Below, in pieces: positions 56,589 through 64,000 of a DNA stretch of 64,000 bases. The stretch covers positions 3,670,616 to 3,734,615 of the forward strand of contig JALMQS010000187.1 in NCBI GenBank assembly GCA_024734495.1. The letters run 5' to 3'. Source of the stretch: Forficula auricularia (lineage: Eukaryota > Arthropoda > Insecta > Dermaptera > Forficulidae). Numbering within the stretch: the first letter of the stretch is position 1; the number at the start of each line of letters is the position of its first letter. The position numbers and the translations under genes are program-made. The notes under the pieces are model-generated. The model did no database searches and was not told where the DNA came from. It was given only the letters and a program-made list of their open reading frames with translations.

Positions 56589-56654
<66 letters not shown>
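56589..56654 (+). repeat. Poly-G run at the gap edge
   Basis: 66 consecutive G directly followed by the N gap. It may be a true expanded G-run (repeat A carries shorter ones) or a sequencing/consensus artefact. The poly-Gly open frames over it are meaningless. Confidence 0.9.
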
Positions 56655-56754
56655 NNNNNNNNNNNNNNNNNNNNNNNNNNNNNNNNNNNNNNNNNNNNNN
56701 NNNNNNNNNNNNNNNNNNNNNNNNNNNNNNNNNNNNNNNNNNNNNNNNNNNNNN
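56655..56754. other. Assembly gap (100 N)
   Basis: Exactly 100 N, a conventional length for a gap of unknown size. Continuity of coordinates across it is not assured. Confidence 0.98.
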
Positions 56755-56930
56755 TTTTTAATTTAGATATATCCCAGTTTTTCGCGACCGCCCGTTTTTA
56801 TTAGTTTTTTAATTTTAGTTGGCATTTCATCGCAATTAGATTGTGATCACTAGCTATATCAGCCCCAGGATAACTTTTGCAGTCCTTTAATTGATTTCAC
56901 GAATCTTTGTCTGACATACGTGAAAACCGA
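56755..56930 (-). mobile_element. LINE endonuclease fragment
   Basis: Minus-strand translation includes GADIASDHNLIAMK, the SDH motif of an APE-type endonuclease of a non-LTR retrotransposon, with F.KSIK-like residues upstream. A decayed relative is at 43573-43725. Confidence 0.7.
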
Positions 56931-57048
56931 ACCAGCTAATCGTCGGGCGGGGTGTGTTTCGGGCTCTCATTTTTTTCTAATCAAACGCACATTGAAAACC
57001 GAACCAGCCAATCGTCGGGTGGGGTGTGTTTGGGGCGCTATATTTTCG
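56930..57048 (+). repeat. Two-copy direct repeat (about 64 bp)
   Basis: gaaaaccgaaccagc.aatc and gtcggg.ggggtgtgtttcggg occur at 56930 and 56994 with few differences. Confidence 0.8.
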
Positions 57049-57419
57049 CCCAAAATTATAATAATAATTAATGACGATAATGATTAATAACACTTTTACC
57101 AAACAATCAATAATTGTGTAATGTAAACTTAGATGATAAATAAGTAAATATAGATGATAAATACTATATTATAGATAGTAAAAATAATAAATTGTTAGCT
57201 AGAAAATCTAACGACAGACAGCAGCACTTTCAAACGGCTAATTAGCCGCCAAAATATGAAAGTCTGTTTATATTATTCAAAACTATGATTATAAGCTTCT
57301 CACTTAATCTCTTTTGTATTCTCCCTTATACTGGGGAATATTTTGTCAGAAGATATTATGTCGGGGGATGTTTTGTCGGGGGCTGAAATGTCGCGGTACC
57401 AGTTAGTTAGTCTGTCTGA
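57049..57419. other. Unassigned sequence
   Basis: AT-rich; no feature seen. Confidence 0.45.
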
Positions 57420-57427
57420 CAATAACT

Positions 57428-57650
57428 CTGGGGCCATTCAAAAAATACGTCACGCAAAATTTCTCCTTATTGGACCCCTTCCCCCTTGTCACGCTGCGTC
57501 ACATTTTCTGAACCCCCTAACAAATATAAGGACACAAAAACTAGACCCCCACACTTATAAACGATTTGTTGCTGATAAAAGTGCGAACGTCCCGTTTTCC
57601 TTAGACCCCCCCTGTTTGCGAACTGACATAGAAAATCTACTTCCATAATT
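57428..57650 (+). mobile_element. MITE P-like fragment
   Basis: ctctggggccattcaaaaaatacgtcacgc then C-rich blocks separated by gtcac words, resembling the MITE P layout at 29003. The right terminus is not evident. Confidence 0.45.
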
Positions 57651-57949
57651 ACATTAATTATGCAGAACCGTGTGAGCTATGTATTCTAGGTTGCTGATGA
57701 TGCACAAATTATATGATTAAATGTTCTGATTCACTGTATATACTATGTGAGAAATTTTGGAAAGTATTACTCTCCACTAAACAGTTTTAGTGGCATTATT
57801 GCCTCCGTGCACGACACTATAGACATCTGGTGGTGAGAAATCCGCCACTAATTTTGAAGAAAAAAAACGTCGGTTTATTAATAAAAAGATAGTTTAAATT
57901 ATCTTCTTTTTTTGAATTTTGGACTGCCTCATCAATATTTACTCAATAT

Positions 57950-58657
57950 ACCGGGTGAGTTTTTTTTTATCTTGAGACAGTCTTATAACTCAAAAACAGT
58001 GCATTATTTGAAAAAAGTTTCAAATAAACGTTTATTTATATCAAGGGGAAACTAAACTACGCTATTGTTTGTCGACCTAGAACAACCTTTCAAGCGTATT
58101 TCAAGGTCAAGTTCTGTTTTTTAAATGGAAACCAAGATGTTTTTTACATTTCCTAAATTTATAAAAAAAAAAAACTGAACAATTTTCATAAGAACTATTT
58201 TTTATATGACATCAAATAAAAAAAATATTAAATCAATTAGATCTAAAAAAAATATTAAATTATTAATTATTATTAAATTATTTATTTAATAATTAAATAT
58301 TTAGATCATTATTGTTTGATAATTAAGTTGAATAATTGTTAAGAATAATTAATATTTGGATTTTTTTGAGATCTAATTGATTTAATATTTTTTTTATTTG
58401 ATGTCGTATAAAAATAGTTCTTATGAAAGCTGTTTAGTTTTTTTTGTAGATTAAGTAGACGTATAGAAAAATCTTGGTTTCCATTCAAAAAACAGAACTT
58501 GACATTGAAATACCCTTGAAAGCTTGTTCTAGGTCGACAAACAATAGCGTAGTTTAGTTTCCCCCTTGATATAAATAAACTTTTATTTGAAACTTTTTTC
58601 ATATAATGCACTGTTTTTGAGTTATGAGACTGTCTCAAGATAAAAAACTCACCCGGT
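57950..58657. mobile_element. Palindromic MITE with accgggtgag ends
   Basis: Arms of about 330 bp are inverted copies (ccgggtgagtttttt, cttgagacagtcttataact, tatcaaggggaaactaaact, acaatagcgtag-type words). AT-rich centre near 58260. Flanks read tat and ata, consistent with a TA target. No transposase. Confidence 0.8.
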
Positions 58658-58946
58658 ATAGATATATAAACGTTTTCGTAAAATGCCAAAAATGTTTTGA
58701 CAATTTCAAAGTTAAATAATTTAATTTAATAATATATTACAAAGTCTTGTCTTTAAATTATTTCAATTTTTCATTTTACTTTTACTCATTTTTTCCCTTG
58801 TTCTGAGGGGGGGGTGGCTTCAGCCCCCTTAGCTCTCTCCCGTGGTTGTGCCACTGTGTGATAATACGAGCCCCGTCCCATCTCAATTGGCCCACCAATA
58901 TTTTTTCTTTTTAAGTAAAATTATGCTAATTCACGGTAAATTTAAT

Positions 58947-59641
58947 TTAAATATTTATTTTTATTATCATTTGGAACAACATTTTATTTTTAATTACGGC
59001 TTGAATTCTTTTGGACAACGTACTTATTAAGTTTTGACACTCATCTTGAGTGAAAGTATCCCAAATATTTTGAAGTTTGTATTTTAATTCGACTACGTTT
59101 CTAGCTGGCTGTATTCGTAATAGCTTTTTCATTGTGTGCCAAAGAGTTTCTATTGGTGACAAGTCGGGACTGTTTGCCACCCACTCCAAAAGTGGAACAT
59201 TATGATCAGAAAGCCATTTTAAAAGATTTTCTTGATGTATGGCAGGCCGCCCCGTCTTGTTGGAACACAAAATTATTATTATTCTGCAATGCATCTGCCA
59301 TTGTTGGAAGTAACGATTTTTTTTAAATCTCTAAATATTTATTGGTGTTTACAATTCCATCAATGAAGTGAAGTTTTCCAACACCTCTAGCAGACATTGA
59401 ACCCCATACCATAACTGAAACAGGAAATTTTACTTTCTTTTTTAAACAATCTGAATTGAAAGCTTCATTTTTCTGACGAATAACTCTGCTTCGATTGTCC
59501 CCAACACAAACTTCAAAACGAGACTCATCACTCCAATGGACACTATTCCATTCATCACTCGTCCAATTAATGTGACTTTTAGCCCATTTAAGCCGGTTTT
59601 TCTTTTGTTTTAATTTCAAGAGTGGCTTTTCTTTCGCCTAA
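58947..59641 (-). pseudogene. Tc1 transposase, catalytic exon (copy 2)
   Basis: Encodes LKQKKNRLKWAKSHINW, WSDESRF (first Asp), VMVWGSMSARGVGKLHFIDG and NTNKYLEI, where a T-to-A change makes a TAA stop (near 59320; copy 1 reads EILKKS). Past a 1-base insertion in the QQDGAACHTS region the frame resumes LKWLSDHNVPLLEW and SPDLSPIETLWHTMKKLLRI with the third catalytic residue (Glu, DD34E) intact, ending RIQAVIKNK. Confidence 0.88.
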
Positions 59642-59699
59642 AAAAAATTAGTAAAATTACAACAAAAAAAAAATTGGAATAAGTTGCAATAAAATTAGC

Positions 59700-60049
59700 T
59701 TGTAAGTTTTAAAACCTAACTTAAAGGTTTCTCTATGGCACGTGGATCTTGAAACACTTTGCCCCACAGCATCGCTCCAAAGAACAGATAATTCACCATA
59801 GTTCGAACGCCTGTTTTTTCTAATAATCTTCTTCAATGCCCGTCTATCAGCATCTGATATTTTGGATTTCGACGCATACCGAGGTTTTGTAGCTATTGTA
59901 CCCGTTGTTTTATAAACTCGAATAATATTTCTGACAGTAAACTTTGATAAATTAACTAGATCGCCAATTTCCGCGTTTGATTTTTCCTTTTTAAATAAAT
60001 TGATAATAATTGAGCGAATTTTTTCATCAACAACCTTTCCACGAGTCAT
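59700..60049 (-). pseudogene. Tc1 transposase, DNA-binding exon (copy 2)
   Basis: From ATG at 60049: MTRGKVVDEKIRSIIINLFK, KEKSNAEIGDLVNLSKFTVR, NIIRVYKTTGTIATKPRY, ISDADRRALKKIIRKNRRSN, LSVLWSDAVGQSVSRST and LGFKTYK. This is the bipartite helix-turn-helix of Tc1. The frame is open to the intron, whose donor here is CT instead of GT, so splicing is predicted to fail and the frame runs into LILLQ... Confidence 0.88.
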
Positions 60050-60404
60050 TTTTACTAATAATAAACAAAACAAACTTTCTTTTGTTGGAAAAAGGCAAAG
60101 CCTACTTGATTATTTCACATATTCAAAGATTCTTAAAAAAAAAAAATCGTGAAAAGCAAAGAACTATTTTTTATATAAAAATATGTTTTTAACAATTAAA
60201 AAATAATTTTAAGTTAAATGTTACAATAAAATGTTTTAAATTGTTTAAAATGTTGTTCCAAATGATAATAAAAATAAATATTTAAATTAAATTTACCGTG
60301 AATTAGCATAATTTTATTTAAAAAGAAAAAATATTGATGGGCCAATTGAGATGGGACGGGGCTCGTAATTAATGTTTTTGTATTTGATTCATTTTAATAT
60401 ATCT

Positions 60405-60600
60405 ATTCTATATAATAAAAATGAATTTCTGTTTCTTTGTAAGCGCAGATCTCTCAAATGCCTGGACCGATTTGGCTAATTTTTTTTTAAATGTTCGTAA
60501 TAGTCCAATTCAGGTTAATACGTAAAAAAAAATTGGAAAAGTTGCCCGGAAAATTGGAAAATTCAGGAAAAACTAAAAAAAAATTCAGGTTAGCCAACAT
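60405..60600 (+). repeat. Dispersed repeat with ccgatttggctaatttt motif
   Basis: ctatataataaaaatgaattt, followed by tggaccgatttggctaattttt, is a layout I associate with arthropod Helitron-like or related repeats (memory, not verified). A looser parallel (agtggactgattttgatgag) occurs at 39650. Confidence 0.3.
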
Positions 60601-61217
60601 AGCTTGCCAAACAATAAAAGAACTAAACTAGCAAACTAAACAAGTGTTGGCGGCCTTGTTTGTAAGATTTTTGAGTGTCATTCATTCTTAATAGTTCTAA
60701 CCACATTATCGTTGAAGAAGAATTTAATTCTTTTATTTTTACAAAAGTAAGTACATTCTTATTGTATAGATTATTTTATTTTATTTTATTTTCTCAAATT
60801 CTAAATATTTATTTTTTCCAAACTGATAAATACAATATGATAATTATGGATGAATGAATTTTCAAGTCTTCTTATCAATAATAATACCTACATATAATAG
60901 AACTTTTTTGTTATTTTTCCCTTAATGATAACAAGTGGATTTTTAATACATTTTAAATATTTGTTTCATCTTATTTGTTATGAGTGTATATTGCAGTTTA
61001 ATAGAATCTTAAATTATATCTATTTAAGACTTTATAATAAAACAATTATATTTATTCTCTGTAACTAATAAAACATCAATAAGAAAGCAGCCACGTGGGG
61101 AGTCCAGGGGCAGAAAGAAGCTCCCTGGCTGCTTCAAAAGGCGCCCGCCGAAGGCTGAGCCTTGAAGCTTTTTTTAGTTTGAAATAAATACTCTATAGAT
61201 CTTCTCCAACAACATAC
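60601..61217. other. Unassigned sequence
   Basis: AT-rich apart from a GC-rich patch at 61085-61170 containing gcgcccgccgaaggctgagc. No gene recognised. Confidence 0.45.
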
Positions 61218-61405
61218 CATATACCATATAGTTAGAATTGAAAATATTCGACTGACCCATTCGAGGCGCATACAAGCTCTCCTCGTCGTTGGCTTCCTGA
61301 TAATTATGCAGAAGTACTCGTCGGGTGATGGCCGGATCCAAGGTATTGACGGTGTTGGCTCTGGCCGTCCTCGAACTGCTTTTGAATTGTTTCGCGATCA
61401 TTGCC
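61218..61405 (-). CDS. Probable internal exon of an unidentified gene
   Basis: Minus-strand exon between acceptor ctgtgcag and donor GTATGT, 188 bp, phase 2 in and phase 1 out. Encodes MIAKQFKSSSRTARANTVNT, LDPAITRRVLLHNYQEANDE and ESLYAPRMGQSNIFNSNYMV. It stands out from its surroundings by higher GC and balanced composition. The sequence is hydrophilic with no membrane segment or known motif. Alternatively the frame runs on to a TAA at 61174, making it a last exon. No partner exon was found in the window. Confidence 0.55.
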
Positions 61406-61744
61406 CTGCACAGTCAGCCAAGGTTTTTTTAATTATTCACTGTGCAAAATCATACATCAATAAACATCATACAAAACAGTCAATAAACTCAAAGAATAAA
61501 TATTTCATTATTCGTGTCCATGATTAATAAAACTGTTGGACAAAAAAATCTAACAATGGATTCCAGAAGCAGGTTTTCTACGCGCTACCAGCCTATTTAA
61601 ATAAAAAAAACTTTGTACCATTTAATTTAAAGTCAAGTCCAACTCCCTACGATCACTTTAAATAATAAATAATGAAAGAATAAATTGATCTCAAATAAAT
61701 TTTATTCTCATAATCATTCCAGAAAAATCAAATTTGTAAAATAT
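61406..61744. other. Unassigned sequence
   Basis: AT-rich; presumably intron of the minus-strand gene. Confidence 0.4.
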
Positions 61745-62235
61745 AGGGTGGTCCAGTAAGAAAACAAAACTATTATATTTAAAAGTGTTTAATCTTTAAC
61801 AATATAAAGTTTATTAAATGTAATTTTAGTTTTGAAAATTAAATCATCAAGATGGTGTCCTTGGCTGTTGCAACATACGGGCAAAATTTTTTTGGAAAAC
61901 TTTAGTAAGATTTTCTTTTGAAATGGCTTCCATTTCTTGCTGAATATTCAGCTTCAATTTCCGCAATGTTTTCTGATTATTAGCGAATACCTTGCTTTTA
62001 AGGTGTCCCATAAAAAGAAGTCTGCTGGACTCCTCGGAGGCCAGGTTATGTCACCTCTCCGTGAAATGAGTTTCTGAGGAACATATCCCTTATTAAGCGC
62101 ATGCTCTCATTCGAAGTTGCAAGAATCGCGAGATTACAATCGAAATACATGGTTTCAGCAGGATGGAGCCACCTGTCACAATCCGAAACGTGATAAGGGA
62201 TATGTTTCCTCAGAAACTGATTTCACGGAGGGGTG

Positions 62236-62544
62236 TGTTAGGGGGTCGGTTGCGTGGTGCGTGTCCGCGCTGCCCACCTAGTTGGTGGGGACCTAACAAT
62301 GATTTGGACAGGGCGATGTTCGTCCCTGGTAAAGAGCCGGGCTGGGCGCCACCCGCCTAGTTGGCGGGTGAGGAGCTCCTAGTTGGTGGATGGCTCCTCC
62401 TTCGATGATTAGTCGAGATCGAATTGCCTTACTTAATACATGACTGAAATATTATCAGTCATGCAAAGTGTCGCAACGATCTGACTGAGTCATCTAGCGG
62501 CCGTGTCTAAAAGCTCGTAGCCAAAGCAACAGCGGGCCGCTACA
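62236..62544 (-). repeat. TRIM 3' LTR
   Basis: 309 bp. Contains hairpins CCCACC-TAGTT-GGTGGG (62273-62289) and an 8-bp-stem version with CCCGCC/GGCGGG (62350-62370), a hairpin catgactg...cagtcatg near 62440-62465, and about 28 bp (gacagggcgatgttcgtccc region) missing from the other LTR. Confidence 0.88.
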
Positions 62545-62570
62545 TCACACCCTTGCTTTCTTTTTTTTGG
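62545..62570 (-). promoter_or_regulatory. TRIM polypurine tract
   Basis: Minus strand: AAAAAAAAGAAAGCAAGGG then TGTGA immediately before the 3' LTR, the priming site for plus-strand DNA in LTR elements. Confidence 0.7.
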
Positions 62571-62647
62571 TGATTGCTTTACCGACTTAGTTAGCCGGGC
62601 AGGGCTCTATCCACCTAGTTGGTGGGTCAAGAGCTGCTTGCTTAGCA

Positions 62648-62665
62648 ATCACGTCGGGGTCACCA
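62648..62665 (-). promoter_or_regulatory. TRIM primer-binding site
   Basis: TGGTGACCCCGACGTGAT on the minus strand, 3 nt from the 5' LTR. The opening TGG pairs with the CCA of a tRNA 3' end; the tRNA was not identified. Confidence 0.75.
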
Positions 62666-62668
62666 GAT

Positions 62669-62949
62669 TGTTAGGGCCGTTGGTTGCGTGGTGCGTGTCC
62701 GCGCTGCCCACCTAGTTGGTGGGGGCCTAACAATGATTTGACTGGCTGGGCGCCACCCGCCTAGTTGGCGGGTGAGGAGCTCCTTGTTGGTGGATGGCTC
62801 CTCGTTCGATGATTAGTCGAGATCGAATTGCCTTACTTAATACATGACTGAAATATTATCAGTCATGCAAAGTGTCGCAAACGATCTGACTGAGTCATCT
62901 AGCGGCCGTGTCTAAAAGCTCGTAGCCAAAGCAACAGCGGGCCGCTACA
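62669..62949 (-). repeat. TRIM 5' LTR
   Basis: 281 bp, same hairpins at 62707-62723 and 62754-62774. Together with the facing LTR it defines the element ends. Confidence 0.88.
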
Positions 62950-63218
62950 GGTGACATAACCTGGCCTCCAAGGAGTCGCGATTTAAGTCCATTTATGGGG
63001 ACACCTTAAAAGCAAGTATTCGCTAATAATCCGACAACATTGCGGCAATTGAAGCTGACAATTCAAAAAAAATAGAAGCTTGTTCAAAAAGATTCTCTTA
63101 CTAAAGTTTTTCAAAATTTTCATGCCCGTTTGGAAGAGTGTCGCAACAGTCAAGGACGTCATCTTGATGATTTAATTTAAAAAAAAAAATAATAATATAA
63201 GATTAAACGCTTTTAAAT

Positions 63219-63530
63219 ACCGGGTGAGTTTTTTTTATCTTGAGACAGTCTTATAACTCAACAAAATGTGCATTATATGGAAAAAAGTTTCAAATTAAAG
63301 TTTGTTTATATCAAGGGGAAACTAAACTACGCTATTATTTGTTGACGCAGAACAAGCTTTGAAGGGTATTTCAAGGTCAAGTTCTGTTTTTTAAATAGAA
63401 TAATAATATTAAAATACAGGAATCAATTAGATTAAAAAAATGTTAATAACTATTTTTAACAATTATTTAACTTAATTATCAAAAAACAATGATTAACTAA
63501 TTAATTATTAAATAAATAATTTAATAATTT
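63219..63530 (+). mobile_element. Single arm of the accgggtgag palindromic MITE
   Basis: accgggtgagttttttttat through gacagtcttataactcaaca, tatcaaggggaaactaaact and caaggtcaagttctgtttt matches the left arm at 57950-58140. The facing arm is absent. It lies at the broken end of the mariner-like remnant. Confidence 0.75.
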
Positions 63531-64000
63531 TTCGACACTCTTCTGTGACATTCCAGAGTGTAGGTATTTCAAGTCATCTGGGTGAATTCCAATTCCGATT
63601 TCCTTATTTTGGCCTGTTCCAGTTTCTTCATAGCCTTTATATTTACTGTTTTTTTTTAAATTCTTTTAGACAGATTTACAACACGATAAAATGAAGCTTG
63701 GGGGGTGTATTCCTATCAGGAAAACGCTCGGCATCTATTTTAATGGCAGCCCCATAACACTTCTTCCACATTCACCGCATAAATTAAGACCATTTCAATT
63801 CTGTCTTCAACGAAAAATGCTCCATTTTTATTATGGTAATACAATATAACTATCTACTGGATTGACACGAGAAATAAACTTTTTTAAACTCAAGACTTTT
63901 AAGTAGTAGAAAATAATCTCTGAAATCTCTAAAATCTGATACCTATAATGAAGTTTTAAGATCATTATAAATACTTATTTTCTTTGTTGTGACTTTTTTG
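63531..64000. other. Unassigned sequence at window end
   Basis: Less AT-rich at 63535-63800. Minus-strand reading gives short stretches such as LCGECGRSVMGLPLK with stops either side, which may be a decayed protein fragment, but I cannot assign it. Confidence 0.35.

Larger units (their letters stand above)
58867..60365 (-). mobile_element. Tc1-like transposon, copy 2
   Basis: 1499 bp between TA dinucleotides (58865-58866, 60366-60367), ends cgagccccgtccca and tgggacggggctcg. The left terminal repeat has lost about 94 bp relative to copy 1 (joined at ttttatttttaattacg), so its inverted repeats are now unequal. The transposase is on the minus strand and broken. Confidence 0.92.
62236..62949 (-). 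mobile_element. TRIM: complete miniature LTR retrotransposon
   Basis: Two LTRs (62236-62544 and 62669-62949) flank only 124 bp. Both begin TGTTAGGG and end GCCGCTACA on the plus strand. Target duplication ggtg is at 62232-62235 and 62950-62953. On the minus strand, three bases after the LTR at 62669, comes TGGTGACCCCGACGTGAT (62665-62648), a primer-binding site like those of gypsy-type elements, and an A/G-rich polypurine tract (62570-62545) directly before the other LTR. It has no coding capacity. The LTRs differ by a 28-bp-scale indel near 62300 and a few substitutions, so insertion is fairly recent. Confidence 0.9.
61745..63215. mobile_element. Inverted mariner/Tc1-superfamily remnant, interrupted by a TRIM
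   Basis: Starts gggtggtccagtaagaaaac. The left part (about 61850-62105) and the right part (62180-62235 plus 62950-63180) are inverted copies of the same transposase 3' region. On the plus strand it encodes WFQQDGATCH (second catalytic Asp) near 62150 and, after the TRIM, GDITWPPRSRDLSP (third catalytic region) and VFANNPTTLRQLK. Both copies are broken by stops. The right terminus appears to be cut by the MITE arm at 63219. Confidence 0.75.

Noticed and set aside
56501..56804. Poly-Gly open frames
   Set aside because: Created by the G run and the N gap.

Overview
This is nuclear DNA from an invertebrate, most likely an arthropod. It is strongly AT-rich, has long introns with GT/AG splice sites, poly-A signals, a DEG/ENaC (pickpocket-type) channel gene, and dense arthropod-style transposons (mariner, Tc1, hAT-like MITEs, Jockey-like LINE ends, Penelope-like foldbacks, tRNA-SINEs, gypsy-like LTRs). 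There is no prokaryotic gene organisation. Most long open frames are AT-rich noise or repeat debris.

Genes. (1) About 12.68-28.69 kb, + strand: a four-exon gene whose splice phases all agree, giving a 322-residue protein with a long Ser/Pro/Arg-rich N-terminus, two adjacent membrane helices and a hydrophilic tail. I do not recognise the family. (2) 40.87-55.88 kb, + strand: nine exons of a pickpocket-type DEG/ENaC sodium channel. TM1, the FPAITVC motif and the Cys-rich extracellular domain are visible. The first exon and the TM2 exon are not found, and one exon needs a 1-base frameshift, so this copy may be a pseudogene or carry an assembly error. (3) Single plausible exons of unidentified genes at 61.2-61.4 kb (-) and, weakly, 29.4 kb (+).

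Repeats fill much of the rest. 0-12 kb: hammerhead-bearing foldbacks, G-run repeat A (one copy carrying a nested LINE), a deleted mariner and repeat C. 12-28 kb (introns of gene 1): a C-rich tract, SINE/foldback composites, a hAT MITE and a drifting satellite. 29-40 kb: large palindromes, a three-unit tandem array and an FB-like element built of 119-bp subrepeats. 40-56 kb (channel introns): nested solo LTR, LINE, SINEs, a Tc1 split by another solo LTR, inverted SINE pair and a second FB-like element. 56-64 kb: poly-G run and 100-N gap, a palindromic MITE, a second Tc1, and an inverted mariner-like remnant that contains a complete 714-bp LTR retrotransposon in miniature (TRIM).

Two themes stand out. 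First, head-to-head (foldback) structures are very frequent, and several carry hammerhead-ribozyme-like cores of one shared architecture. Second, the TRIM has intact LTRs, primer-binding site, polypurine tract and target duplication, and repeated short hairpins with compensatory base changes.
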